NCBI GenBank assembly: GCA_050297855.1 | Contig: JBNKTC010000022.1 | Coordinates: forward strand, 1-64,000 | Direction of reading: 5' to 3' | Origin: SZUA-545 sp050297855 | Lineage (GTDB): Bacteria; Campylobacterota; Campylobacteria; Campylobacterales; SZUA-545 | Length of the DNA stretch: 64,000 bases | Part shown: in pieces, positions 25,974 to 33,974 of the stretch | How positions within the stretch are numbered: the first letter of the stretch is position 1 | How the letters are laid out: every line of letters begins with the position of its first letter | Translations under genes and position numbers: made by a program | Notes under the pieces: generated by a model | The model's database searches: none | What the model was told of the DNA's origin: nothing | The model's input: only the letters and a program-made list of their open reading frames with translations

Positions 25974-26360
25974 ATGAAACAGGTAAATGTCTTGCTTATC
26001 GGACTTGGGCGTATGGGATCACGGTTTTTTGAGAAGTTTATAGAAGCGGGAAGCGAACGGGTCAATATTATCGCCGTTTGTGAAAATAACGAGACAAATC
26101 CGAAAGTCCTTGAAGCCAAAAATGCGGGGATCGCCTGCTATATGGATTTTAAGGCGGCAATACGGGAGTTCGGGGAGTCGATCGATATTATTATGGATAC
26201 CTCCAACCGCCCGGAGATCAAGCAGGCAATCCGCCGGATCCTGCAGGAGACGGACAACCACAAAACCGTGCTGATCCCGATGGTGGTCGATTACCTGATG
26301 TGGTATCTGCTTCCGGGGAACGAACCAATCCCACAGGATCATGTTGAGATCGGTTACTGA
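25974..26360 (+). CDS. Stand-alone NAD(P)-binding Rossmann domain protein
   Basis: 128 residues, start at 25974 after GAAGGAT. The sequence is a single Rossmann domain like that of Gfo/Idh/MocA or homoserine dehydrogenases: VLLIGLGRMGSRFFEKF at residues 6-22 (GxGxxG), then NIIAVCENN as the second strand ending in an acidic residue (an NAD preference), SIDIIMDTSNRP, and a last strand TVLIPMVVDYL. The catalytic C-terminal domain of these enzymes and its EKP motif are absent, and the frame ends cleanly, so this looks like a domain-only protein instead of a broken gene. Possible role in redox sensing or as a subunit. It overlaps the convergent amrA gene by seven bases. Confidence 0.75.
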   Translation: MKQVNVLLIGLGRMGSRFFEKFIEAGSERVNIIAVCENNETNPKVLEAKNAGIACYMDFKAAIREFGESIDIIMDTSNRPEIKQAIRRILQETDNHKTVLIPMVVDYLMWYLLPGNEPIPQDHVEIGY

Positions 26361-26914
26361 TCCTCGCTGAAGACTTCACTCTGATAGAGGTAGACGGTCA
26401 GTTTGCCGGTAGTATAAAGATCGTGGGGCAGCCCCGCCTTTTGACAGAGGTGGGCTAAGAAGAGCTCTTTATCGGGTAGTTGTTCCCAGACTGTCGGCAG
26501 GAATGTGGCGCTGTAGCCGTCATACTTGATAACGACACCGTCGATGCCGGGGCGCAGAGCATCCAGCAGCTCGTCCACACCCTCGTAGGTCAACTCCCTG
26601 GGTTCGGAAAGGACGGAGATCTCGATCTCCACGTCCGCCAGTTCGTCAGCAGTCATGGCATGAAAGCGGGGGTCCCCCACTGCCGCGTCGATCGCGTGGG
26701 CTGCGATATCCTCGCCCAGCGGGCGGTAAGCGATGATCGTCCCGATACAGCCACGGAGATTGTGATCGGTTTTGGTGTGGAGGGTAACAAAAGCGGCGCC
26801 GTTTTGACCAAAAACGCCTTCTGTGGGGACGGCGGGCAACGTTTCGCTCCCCAGGTGGCAGCGGATCGTCTCCCGTGCCAGTCTGAGGGCTGTTTGACGT
26901 TCCGCGGTTGTCAT
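26354..26914 (-). CDS. amrA: AmmeMemoRadiSam system protein A (AMMECR1 domain)
   Basis: 186 residues with the whole AMMECR1 domain. The signature LRGCIGTI (about 54-61) is intact, and GDPRFHAMTADELADVEIEISVLSEP matches the second conserved block; GIDGVVIKYDGYSATFLPTVWEQLP is the third. The protein is cytoplasmic with no known reaction; bacterial copies occur next to Memo-family and radical SAM proteins. Here the Memo-type gene (28923-29702) is on the same strand, separated by two sugar-metabolism genes, and no radical SAM gene is seen in the window. It is the last gene of the operon. Confidence 0.93.
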   Translation of the reverse strand: MTTAERQTALRLARETIRCHLGSETLPAVPTEGVFGQNGAAFVTLHTKTDHNLRGCIGTIIAYRPLGEDIAAHAIDAAVGDPRFHAMTADELADVEIEISVLSEPRELTYEGVDELLDALRPGIDGVVIKYDGYSATFLPTVWEQLPDKELFLAHLCQKAGLPHDLYTTGKLTVYLYQSEVFSEDQ

Positions 26915-26919
26915 CTCTT

Positions 26920-27822
26920 TTACTTTTGTGAAGAGATCTTGATCGTGATCATACTGTCTTCGATCGTCGCCAGGTCGCCCCGTTCGCCGGTCTTGACAAA
27001 GTTTACGAAGGCCTTGAGCTCGTTAAGCAGCGGCTCCTCTTTTTTGACGATGCATTTGCGCACGCCGTAACTGTTGAAGGTATTGGTCCCTTCGTACATG
27101 GAGTATTCAGTCAGGTCCTGGGCCATCAGGTCTGCATCAAAGAGCGCCTCCTTGGCCGTGACCTCCATCACCCGTTTTTTATACGGTGTCAGCCAGCTTG
27201 TCGTGATACTGGCAATCTTTTCGCCGCTGAGCTGGAAGGAGAGGATGGCGTTGTCTTCGTAATGGTTGTGGATCTTCTGGGATTTAAAGATCTTGACATC
27301 TTCGATCTCCTCACCGGAGACAAAACGGATCAGGTCGATATCATGAACCGAAAGATCGGTCAGGATCCCCACATCCGCGATCCGCGGCGGGATCGGCCCG
27401 ACACGGGTCATGGCGATCGTATAGATATCTTTGCCCTGGAGTTCCCGCTTAAGGGCGTTGACGACTGGGTTGAAGCGCTCGATATACCCTACGGCGACTT
27501 TTACCCCTTTTGCATTGGCCGCATCGAGGATCGCCTGTCCCTCTTCCAGGGTAGAGGCTACCGGCTTTTCAATAAAGAGGGAGACCCCTTTTTCGATGCA
27601 TTTAAGTGCCACTTCCTTATGCAGAAAAGTCGGTACCGCGATCAGGACGGCATCGAGTGTCTCGTTTTCCAGCATCTCGTCCACATCACGGTAGAGTTTG
27701 TGATTAAACGTATCTTCCGCTACCGGATCGCACAGGGCGATGATCTCGGCATCTTCGATGTTCTGCAACACACGGTAATGGTTTTTTCCCATGACCCCAA
27801 GGCCGATGATTGCAATACGCAT
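26920..27822 (-). CDS. Gfo/Idh/MocA family sugar-nucleotide dehydrogenase
   Basis: 300 residues. The N-terminal Rossmann domain has GLGVMGKNHYRVL (GxGxxG) and the catalytic EKP motif (FIEKPVA, about 90-96); DLSVHDIDLIRFV carries the family's conserved His/Asp region of the C-terminal domain. The protein is a little shorter than usual (about 330). With the DegT/DnrJ aminotransferase, whose gene overlaps it by one base, it would oxidise a UDP-sugar so that the aminotransferase can add an amino group, as in WbpB/WbpE or WlbA/WlbC pathways for surface polysaccharide. The exact sugar cannot be told. No other glycan genes are nearby. Confidence 0.88.
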   Translation of the reverse strand: MRIAIIGLGVMGKNHYRVLQNIEDAEIIALCDPVAEDTFNHKLYRDVDEMLENETLDAVLIAVPTFLHKEVALKCIEKGVSLFIEKPVASTLEEGQAILDAANAKGVKVAVGYIERFNPVVNALKRELQGKDIYTIAMTRVGPIPPRIADVGILTDLSVHDIDLIRFVSGEEIEDVKIFKSQKIHNHYEDNAILSFQLSGEKIASITTSWLTPYKKRVMEVTAKEALFDADLMAQDLTEYSMYEGTNTFNSYGVRKCIVKKEEPLLNELKAFVNFVKTGERGDLATIEDSMITIKISSQK

Positions 27823-28913
27823 CAGGCGCCCTTAAGTGTTTTGACGACGAAGTCCTGCTCCTCGGTTGTAAGGAACGGGCTCATGGGCAGGCTCATGATC
27901 TCCTGCGTCACTTTTTCGGTTACCGGGAACTCGTCGGGTTTTTGCCTGCATCCGGCAAAGGCCTCCTGGATATAGAGGGGTTTGGGGTAGTGGACAGCAG
28001 TAGGAATGCCGGCATCGTTCAGCTTTTTCATGACACCTGCGCGGTCTTTGACCCGGACGGAGTACTGGGCATAGGGTGATGTCCTGTCGTCCCGGATCAC
28101 CGGGGTGACGACCGTATCTTTCAGCAGTTCGGTATAGCGCTGGCCGATCGCTTCGCGTTTGGCTACTTCCTCTTTGAAATATTTCATCTTCACGTTCAGT
28201 ACCGCCGCCTGGATGGAATCGAGGCGTCCGTTGATACCGACGTATTTGTGGATGTAACGTTCCGTCTGACCGTGGTTGGCGATGGAGTTCATCTTCTCAT
28301 AGAGAGCGTCGTCACTCGTAAAGATCGCCCCGCCGTCACCGTAACAGCCAAGGGGTTTGCTCGGGAAGAAACTGGTACAGCCGATATCGCTGAGGTTACA
28401 GGATTTTTTGCCTTTGTACTCAGCCCCGAAACTCTGGCACGCATCTTCGATGACCGGGAGATTGTGTTTTTTCGCGATCGCATTGATCTCGTCCATATCC
28501 GCAGGCTGACCGTAGAGGCTGACGGGCATGATGGCCTTCGTTTTATCCGTGATCTTCGCTTCGATGAGCCCCGGATCGATGTTGTATGTCGTCTCGTCGA
28601 TATCGACAAATACCGGTGTCGCGCCCAAAAAGGCGATTACTTCGGCTGTAGCGATAAACGTAAACGGTGTCGTGATGACCTCATCCCCCGGACCGATGTC
28701 ATAAGCCATCAAGGCAACAAGCAATGCATCCGTTCCGCTGGAACACGGAATACAGTATTTAGCCCCCGTATACTCCTGAAGGGCGGTTTTCAGATTCTCA
28801 AGCTGTGGCCCGCCAATATACTGGCTCGTATTCAGTACATTTTGGATCTCGGCATCGATCTCCGCTTTGTACGCCTGGTATTGTCCTTGCAAATCGATAA
28901 AATTGATCTTCAT
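27822..28913 (-). CDS. DegT/DnrJ/EryC1/StrS family aminotransferase
   Basis: 363 residues with the PLP fold-type I layout. CIPCSSGTDALLVALM (about 53-68) is the cofactor-binding block, VIEDACQSFGAEYKGK has the conserved Asp and Gln/Ser, and TSFFPSKPLGCYGDGGAI holds the Lys of the Schiff base. The C-terminal block LPMSPFLTTEEQDFV is typical for the family. It should transaminate a keto sugar nucleotide using glutamate, probably the product of the dehydrogenase encoded next. It lies 9 bases downstream of the Memo-family gene. A WbpE or DegT-like role in envelope glycan synthesis is the likely one. Confidence 0.92.
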   Translation of the reverse strand: MKINFIDLQGQYQAYKAEIDAEIQNVLNTSQYIGGPQLENLKTALQEYTGAKYCIPCSSGTDALLVALMAYDIGPGDEVITTPFTFIATAEVIAFLGATPVFVDIDETTYNIDPGLIEAKITDKTKAIMPVSLYGQPADMDEINAIAKKHNLPVIEDACQSFGAEYKGKKSCNLSDIGCTSFFPSKPLGCYGDGGAIFTSDDALYEKMNSIANHGQTERYIHKYVGINGRLDSIQAAVLNVKMKYFKEEVAKREAIGQRYTELLKDTVVTPVIRDDRTSPYAQYSVRVKDRAGVMKKLNDAGIPTAVHYPKPLYIQEAFAGCRQKPDEFPVTEKVTQEIMSLPMSPFLTTEEQDFVVKTLKGA

Positions 28914-28922
28914 AAACTCTCT

Positions 28923-29702
28923 TTATTGGTAGAAAATGTAACTCGCGTATCCCACGACCCGCGAATAATCACCTGAATGTTTCGCCGAAGTCATGTAGTT
29001 AAGCACCCGCGAACGCAGTTCGTGGTCCTTTGCATATTTTATGGCTGCCATTATACCTGTTTTTCCACAAGCTTCACATAAGTCCGTCTCTTCCAGGTCC
29101 AGGTTTTCCACCCCCAGGTTGCAGTGGGCGTCCAGGGCGTTGGCTTCGGCTTCGGTATAAAAATGGCTCAGGTCGCTGCTGACGACGATGATCGTCTCGG
29201 GATCGACGAAATATTCATAGATCCGTTCCAGCTCGTTAAAATCGGCCTTCCCGTAAACGATTGGGATCAACTCAAAATCCCCCAGGACCCGCTGCAAAAA
29301 AGGAAGCTGCACCTCCAGGGAGTGTTCCCTTTCGTGGGGTGCGGGGTGTTCGAAGACCCGGCCGTCAAAATCCTCCAGGAACTTCCCGATAGCCTCCCTG
29401 GCAATAGGGATCTCCCCAAGCGGCGTCTTCCACATATCGGCATTGCTGAAGGCGAATCCCTCAAACCCGATATAGTGGCTCGGGCCTGCCAACACGACCC
29501 GCTTGAACCCGCGGTCTTGGAGCTGGGCATAGGCATACCCCGCGCACTCTCCCGAGTAGACCAGCCCCGCATGGGGTGAGACGACGATCACGGGCGGTTC
29601 GGCAAGCTGGGGCGCTCTGGCGACGAAACCGTCCACCATCTCGCCCAGCTCACGGGCATCATCGGTGTAAAACATGCCGGCAACGGCGCACTCTCGGACC
29701 AT
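28923..29702 (-). CDS. amrB: AmmeMemoRadiSam system protein B (Memo family)
   Basis: 259 residues with the complete Memo domain, related to class III dioxygenases. RECAVAGMFY is the conserved start; PHAGLVYSG (about 43-51) holds the first metal-site His, GPSHYIGF the second, and VVSSDLSHF a third region; EHSLEVQLPFLQ and YASYIFYQ complete the family pattern. Human MEMO1 binds iron or copper at this site; the bacterial role is unknown. It begins the run of genes amrB, aminotransferase, dehydrogenase, amrA, with spacings of 9, -1 and 5 bases, so they form an operon. The start at 29702 is the one that gives the conserved N-terminus. Confidence 0.93.
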   Translation of the reverse strand: MVRECAVAGMFYTDDARELGEMVDGFVARAPQLAEPPVIVVSPHAGLVYSGECAGYAYAQLQDRGFKRVVLAGPSHYIGFEGFAFSNADMWKTPLGEIPIAREAIGKFLEDFDGRVFEHPAPHEREHSLEVQLPFLQRVLGDFELIPIVYGKADFNELERIYEYFVDPETIIVVSSDLSHFYTEAEANALDAHCNLGVENLDLEETDLCEACGKTGIMAAIKYAKDHELRSRVLNYMTSAKHSGDYSRVVGYASYIFYQ

Positions 29703-29763
29703 GACATTCCTCGTGTGTTGGGATAAATATTTCCAGTGTAGTAAAAAAGCGGTTAAAAGGGAG

Positions 29764-30423
29764 TTAAGGCGACTCCTCTATCCCTTCCAGGTTGGAGGAT
29801 CGGAAGAGGTAGACAAAGAACTTGAGCGGTTCCAGGAAATAGGAGGTCAAACCTGATTCCGAACGCCACCAATTGCTCTCATCGAAGTGATTGTTCCCCG
29901 CCCCCGCAGCCTCCAGCCTCACCGTGACGCCCAGCTTTGAAAAGACCTTTTTAAAGGCATAAAGCGCCCGAGCCGTATGGAATGTATCGGTTACGATGAT
30001 CAGGTGGGTGATGTTGTGGTCTCCGGCATACTTTGCCATGTCGTAGGCTTCATCAAAGGTGCTGGTCGCCCCGCCTTTGAGGCTGGGGACAAGCGTAAAA
30101 TCCTTTATCCCTTCATAGGCCATGACATCCGCCACTGTCTCGATCTGTGATCTGAAGATATGATGGTACTTGTTGCCCTGGGAGCGTGCACTGGTCAGGA
30201 GTATCTGTTTTCCATACCCCTGGCGGTAGAGTTCCACTGTTTTCTCCACGCGTGTCTCGGGGTTGCCTGCGAGGATCAGGATGCCGTCGGCTCCTTTGGT
30301 ATAGGCACTGGCATTAAAAAGGGTGGCATACCCGCTCAGCAGAGGTTTATGGAAAAGGAGCAGGATTCCCGGCAGGAGAAGCAGGATCAGCAGCAGCGTG
30401 TTTGAGCATGACAATTTTTTCAT
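29764..30423 (-). CDS. YdcF/ElyC family (DUF218) membrane-anchored protein
   Basis: 219 residues. One N-terminal membrane anchor (about 8-26) is followed by the DUF218 domain: ADGILILAGNPETRVEKTVELY (acidic/Arg-rich first loop), QILLTSARSQGNKYH and the THLIIVTDTFHTARALYAFKKVF block (about 140-162), which is the family's hallmark. The C-terminal WWRSESGLTSYFLEPLKFFVYL is also typical. Family members ElyC and SanA affect peptidoglycan and envelope lipid-carrier metabolism; the biochemical role here is unknown. It is on the same strand as amrB, 61 bases upstream, and divergent from psd. Confidence 0.88.
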   Translation of the reverse strand: MKKLSCSNTLLLILLLLPGILLLFHKPLLSGYATLFNASAYTKGADGILILAGNPETRVEKTVELYRQGYGKQILLTSARSQGNKYHHIFRSQIETVADVMAYEGIKDFTLVPSLKGGATSTFDEAYDMAKYAGDHNITHLIIVTDTFHTARALYAFKKVFSKLGVTVRLEAAGAGNNHFDESNWWRSESGLTSYFLEPLKFFVYLFRSSNLEGIEESP

Positions 30424-30470
30424 TATATAAACTTGGCTAGAATTTCGCCCATACTATATGAGGAATATCA

Positions 30471-31295
30471 ATGGACAATCTGAACCGATATCATATCACC
30501 AACAAGTTTTCAACCCTCTTCGGGAAATTCGCCGACACGGCCTTCCCGCCCTTTTTCCAAAAACTGGTCAACTACGGCTATGTCAAGCTCCTGGGCCTTG
30601 ATATGACCGAATTCGACTCGCCTGCCTCCTACCCGTCGCTTAACCGGCTCTTTACGAGACAGCTCTCAACTCCACGCCCCTTCGACGCGGACGAAAAAGC
30701 GCTCATCTCCCCGTGCGATGCGATGATCACGGCAGCGGGAAGGCTGGAGGGCAACATCGGCCTCCAGATCAAGGGGATGCACTACTCCATCGAGGAGCTG
30801 CTGGAGGCAACAAGCGAGGAGGCGATCCTGGCCCTTCACCACGGCGAATACGTCAACTTCTACCTCTCGCCGCGCGACTACCACCGCTATCACGCGCCCC
30901 TGGACATGACGATCGAACGCGCCGTCCACGTCCCGGGAAAGCTCTACCCCGTAAATGAGCGCTACCTGAACAAACAGCACAACCTCTTCGTCGAAAACGA
31001 GCGGGTGATCCTGCAGTGTCTCGATACCGATATGCGCCGCTTCTTCCTGGTCTTCGTCGGAGCCCTGAACGTCGGGCGCATCGTCCTGGATGCCATCCCC
31101 GACCTGGCGACGAACAAACCCGGTGAGACGGTCACTTACGAACTGGGGGCCCTGCCGATCAAAAAAGGGGACGAACTGGGACGCTTCGAGATGGGGTCGA
31201 CAATCGTCGCCCTCTTCCCCGAAGGGTTTGTCACCCACGATCTCCAAACAGGCGAGCACGTCCGCTTCGCCCAGACTATCGGGCGCGTCTCGTGA
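30471..31295 (+). CDS. psd: Phosphatidylserine decarboxylase
   Basis: 274 residues. The autocleavage site is EMGSTIVAL: the proenzyme splits between Gly and Ser in the GST motif and the Ser becomes the pyruvoyl group that decarboxylates phosphatidylserine to phosphatidylethanolamine. Note Met in place of the usual Leu of LGST. The Asp-His-Ser set needed for cleavage is complete: SPCDAMI (Asp) and SPRDYHRYHAP (His). FVGALNVGRI lies before the site. The length and N-terminus fit the Psd of this phylum, acting at the inner membrane. It overlaps the following DnaJ gene by four bases (GTGA). Confidence 0.95.
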   Translation: MDNLNRYHITNKFSTLFGKFADTAFPPFFQKLVNYGYVKLLGLDMTEFDSPASYPSLNRLFTRQLSTPRPFDADEKALISPCDAMITAAGRLEGNIGLQIKGMHYSIEELLEATSEEAILALHHGEYVNFYLSPRDYHRYHAPLDMTIERAVHVPGKLYPVNERYLNKQHNLFVENERVILQCLDTDMRRFFLVFVGALNVGRIVLDAIPDLATNKPGETVTYELGALPIKKGDELGRFEMGSTIVALFPEGFVTHDLQTGEHVRFAQTIGRVS

Positions 31296-31588
31296 GATTC
31301 GAAGCCCTCGAACACGCCCGCGAGATCCTCGACCTCCACGACCGGGTCAGCCTCGCCGAGATCAAGGAGCAGTACCGTACGCTTATGAAGCGGTGGCACC
31401 CGGACACCTGCCCCGAAGCCAAGGAGGTCTGCGAGGAAAAATCCCGGCAGATCACCGAGGCGTATAACCTTCTTATGGAATATGTCTCCAACTACAAATA
31501 CTCCTTTACCAAAGAGGAGGTCGCCATGCAGCTCAGCGGAGCCGAGTGGTGGATGAACAAGTTCGGCCAGCCCGAATATAAGTCGTAA
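31292..31588 (+). CDS. Small DnaJ-domain protein
   Basis: 98 residues from a GTG at 31292 that overlaps the psd stop. A J-domain occupies about residues 5-66 with the essential HPD loop (RWHPDTCPEA) and the flanking helices (EIKEQYRTLMK and EKSRQITEAYNLL). The rest is a short tail of about 30 residues; no zinc finger or Gly/Phe region is present. It should stimulate a DnaK ATPase, perhaps with a dedicated client. This psd-DnaJ pairing would make sense if the J-protein aids the maturation of a membrane enzyme, but that is inference. A gene-free stretch of 97 bases follows, with the promoter of the RiPP operon. Confidence 0.9.
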   Translation: MRFEALEHAREILDLHDRVSLAEIKEQYRTLMKRWHPDTCPEAKEVCEEKSRQITEAYNLLMEYVSNYKYSFTKEEVAMQLSGAEWWMNKFGQPEYKS

Positions 31589-31623
31589 TATCCTATTCTT
31601 TTTCGTTTCGTTTCCCGTTTTTC

Positions 31624-31656
31624 CTACACATTCACTACACATGCCCTCCTTATAAT
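31624..31656 (+). promoter_or_regulatory. Promoter with 11-bp direct repeats for the RiPP operon
   Basis: CTACACAT occurs at 31624-31631 and again at 31635-31642, an 11-base period that suits a dimeric winged-helix regulator of the OmpR/PhoB type. A perfect TATAAT follows at 31651-31656, placing the repeats over the -35 position, and the AAGGAG of the precursor gene lies about 20 bases further on. No regulator gene is adjacent. Confidence 0.55.
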
Positions 31657-31685
31657 GGGGCGCTAAACTTCTAAGGAGAATTCCA

Positions 31686-32000
31686 ATGGCTAAAAAAAAT
31701 AAAAGACTGGCGACCCTCGTCCTGGGTGCGACCCTGATGAGTGCGGCCCCTGTCATGGGCGGGACGAGTACCAGCTCCGGGTGCGGCGCCGGACGCTGCG
31801 GCAGCGGCATGAAAAAAGCAAAAGACGCACCGGGAAGCTGTGGTGCCAAAGCCCCTGAGAAGCAGCCGGCCCAGATGGCATGCGGCGCGGGAAAATGCGG
31901 CGCGAATATGATCAAGGCAAAAGATGCCGAAGGCAGCTGCGGCGTCAAGACTCCGACCAAAAGACCGGCCCAAGAGCAGTCCGGGGATGCGAAGGAGTAA
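31686..32000 (+). CDS. Exported Cys-rich RiPP precursor, HvfA/bufferin-like, two 33-residue repeats
   Basis: 104 residues. A Sec signal peptide (about 1-25: basic start, hydrophobic core LATLVLGATLM) is followed by two tandem 33-residue repeats starting at Cys33 and Cys66. Each has the pattern CGAG(R/K)CG, then KAKDA, GSCG, a Lys and PAQ; the six Cys (33, 38, 52, 66, 71, 85) keep exact spacing. This resembles HvfA/oxazolin and bufferin precursors, whose xGKCG motifs are modified by MNIO enzymes to copper-binding oxazolone/thioamide groups; here Ala stands where HvfA has Glu. The MNIO, HvfC and DoxX genes follow. Start fixed by AAGGAG at 31672-31677. Expected role: periplasmic copper sequestration. 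Confidence 0.85.
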   Translation: MAKKNKRLATLVLGATLMSAAPVMGGTSTSSGCGAGRCGSGMKKAKDAPGSCGAKAPEKQPAQMACGAGKCGANMIKAKDAEGSCGVKTPTKRPAQEQSGDAKE

Positions 32001-32006
32001 CGCAGG

Positions 32007-32828
32007 ATGAAACAGGTGTTCACGGGGTGCGGGCTCGGACTTCGCAGCAGCTTTGTCCATGAGGTCTTCGAAAAAGAGACCCGCCCCGAGTGGTTCGAGA
32101 TCGTACCGGAGAACTGGATCCATATGAAAGCGGGTATAGCACAGCAGTTTGAAAAGATCGCCGCGAGCTTCCCGCTGGTCTGCCACGGCCTCTCCCTCTC
32201 CATCGGCTCCAACACCCCCCTGGACAGGAAGTTCCTAAAAGAGCTTAAAAGCTTTCTGGACCGTTACGGTATCGACACCTACTCCGAACACCTCAGCTTC
32301 TGCTCCATCGACAACCGGCAGCTCTACGAACTGCTGCCGCTCCCGATGACAAAAAGCATGGTCGCCCATATCGCCGACCGGGTCGACGAAGTGCAGACCA
32401 TCCTAAAGCGCGAACTGATCCTGGAAAACGCCTCCTACTACTACATCCCCTACCACGAGATGGAGGAGACCGATTTTATTAACGACATACTCAAGAAGTC
32501 CGGCGCTAAGCTGCTTTTGGATGTGAATAACGTCTATGTCAACAGCTTTAACCACCATTTTGACCCCAAAGCGTTTATCGCCGCACTTGATCCTGAAAAA
32601 GTCGCCTACATGCATGTGGCAGGCCACCTGGAGTACGAACCGGATCTCTACATCGACACCCACGGGGAAGATGTAAAAGAACCGGTATGGGAACTGCTTT
32701 CGTGGACGTTGGACCGGGGTATCGACGCCCCGGTCCTGCTGGAGCGGGACAACAACATCCCGCCCTATGACGAACTCCTCAGGGAGTACGCCGTCATGAA
32801 GGAGATATATGAACGCCCCCGCCCATGA
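32007..32828 (+). CDS. MNIO family (DUF692) RiPP maturase, HvfB/BufB-like
   Basis: 273 residues, a TIM-barrel multinuclear non-heme iron oxidase. Conserved blocks are in order: EIVPENWIH (about 31-39), LVCHGLSLSIGS with a metal-site His, YSEHLSFC, LILENASYYY, LLLDVNNVYVNSFNH (Asp/Asn/His ligands), MHVAGH, DTHGEDV and LLERDNNIPP. These supply the iron-binding His, Asp and Glu side chains. The enzyme oxidises Cys of a peptide substrate; in HvfB it makes oxazolone/thioamide pairs. It is cytoplasmic, so modification precedes export. It starts six bases after the precursor stop and overlaps the next gene by 20 bases. Confidence 0.93.
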   Translation: MKQVFTGCGLGLRSSFVHEVFEKETRPEWFEIVPENWIHMKAGIAQQFEKIAASFPLVCHGLSLSIGSNTPLDRKFLKELKSFLDRYGIDTYSEHLSFCSIDNRQLYELLPLPMTKSMVAHIADRVDEVQTILKRELILENASYYYIPYHEMEETDFINDILKKSGAKLLLDVNNVYVNSFNHHFDPKAFIAALDPEKVAYMHVAGHLEYEPDLYIDTHGEDVKEPVWELLSWTLDRGIDAPVLLERDNNIPPYDELLREYAVMKEIYERPRP

Positions 32829-33510
32829 AGTGACAATTCAGCGACGATTCACTGACATCATCAGCGGGCAGGATATCGAAACGGCTTCCCGCCACCACAA
32901 GATCTACAACCAACTCCTCTACTACCGTTTCGAGGAGGTGATCGAAAACGCCTACTTCCGCCTTAAAGCACTTATGGAAAAACACGAATGGAATGCCCTT
33001 ATTACAGGCTTTATCCAGCATGGGGCCACAACACCCTACATCTGGCAGCTTCCCGACGAATTCCGCAGATATGCGGCCAAAAAGCTTCCCCTCCCCTTTG
33101 CCCGGGATATGCTCTGGTTTGAGTGGATCGAGATCGAGCTGATGATGCAAAAACCGGCCCTTCAGCAGGGGAAAAAGCTCCGCTGGGACCACCCTACATC
33201 CCTCTCCCCTACGGCACGGATCAAGCGCCTTGCCTACCCCGTCTACGACAAACAAGACGACCGAAAATTCTTTACCGTCCCACAAGGCGACTACCCCCTC
33301 CTGGTCTACCTGGAGATGGAGACAAACCGGGTCATGTACCAGACGATCACCCCCTTTATGTACAAGGTGCTTAAACGGATTAAAAAAGGAACCGCTCCCA
33401 AAAAAGCCGTCAGGGAAGTAGCCGGGGAGTACGGCGAAAAGTACGGGGAAGTAGCCCAAATCATCCGCCCGGTTCTGAACCAATTTTTTGCCATGGGCAT
33501 TCTTATCTGA
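32809..33510 (+). CDS. HvfC/BufC-like RiPP maturation partner (DUF2063)
   Basis: 233 residues. The N-terminal 100 residues carry the DUF2063 fold (helical: HKIYNQLLYYRFEEVIENAYF, then LPLPFARDMLWFEWIEIEL), followed by a beta-rich stretch and a C-terminal winged-helix-like region (YKVLKRIKKGTAPKKAV). In known MNIO systems this protein binds both the precursor leader region and the oxidase to present the substrate. The start at 32809 has AAGGAG seven bases upstream and lies inside the end of the maturase gene, a sign of translational coupling. The C-terminal extension past DUF2063 fits the HvfC form of Campylobacterota. Confidence 0.85.
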   Translation: MNAPAHEVTIQRRFTDIISGQDIETASRHHKIYNQLLYYRFEEVIENAYFRLKALMEKHEWNALITGFIQHGATTPYIWQLPDEFRRYAAKKLPLPFARDMLWFEWIEIELMMQKPALQQGKKLRWDHPTSLSPTARIKRLAYPVYDKQDDRKFFTVPQGDYPLLVYLEMETNRVMYQTITPFMYKVLKRIKKGTAPKKAVREVAGEYGEKYGEVAQIIRPVLNQFFAMGILI

Positions 33511-33526
33511 ATCAAAGGAACACCAC

Positions 33527-33970
33527 ATGCTACAGAAACTATCGATGATCTCGGCACAGATCGAGGCCGTGACGAGCAGCCTGAAGGACCTCGCCCTACT
33601 GCTGGCCAGGCTGACGATCGCCTACGGTTTCTACCACCCCGCCATAAACAAATGGAACAATATGGACGCCACGATCCTATGGTTTGACACGATACTGGGG
33701 ATCCCCTTTCCCACACTCAACGCCTACCTGGCCGCTACGACCGAACTGCTCGGGGTAGGGCTGCTGGCACTGGGCTTTTTGACGCGTCTGATCTCCATCC
33801 CGCTTATGGTCGTCATGGTCGTCGCCATTACGACAGTTCACCTGGGTAACGGATTCGAAGCATCGGGCAACGGGTTTGAGATCCCGCTGTACTACCTGCT
33901 CTTTTTGCTGATCTTCCTGACCAACGGCGCGGGACGGCTCAGCCTCGACACGCTTTTTAAGATCAGATAA
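33527..33970 (+). CDS. DoxX family membrane protein, HvfD-like
   Basis: 147 residues from the ATG at 33527, which follows AAAGGA; a longer frame begins inside the preceding gene. Four membrane helices (about 22-40, 60-85, 88-108 and 116-135) match DoxX. The polar positions in the first helix block (ARLTIAYGFYHPAINKW) are typical. DoxX-type genes close HvfABC and bufferin operons, where they may act in redox steps or transport at the inner membrane; the function is not settled. Here it is the last gene before a good terminator, so it belongs to the same transcript as the precursor and maturation genes. Confidence 0.9.
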   Translation: MLQKLSMISAQIEAVTSSLKDLALLLARLTIAYGFYHPAINKWNNMDATILWFDTILGIPFPTLNAYLAATTELLGVGLLALGFLTRLISIPLMVVMVVAITTVHLGNGFEASGNGFEIPLYYLLFLLIFLTNGAGRLSLDTLFKIR

Positions 33971-33974
33971 CCCC

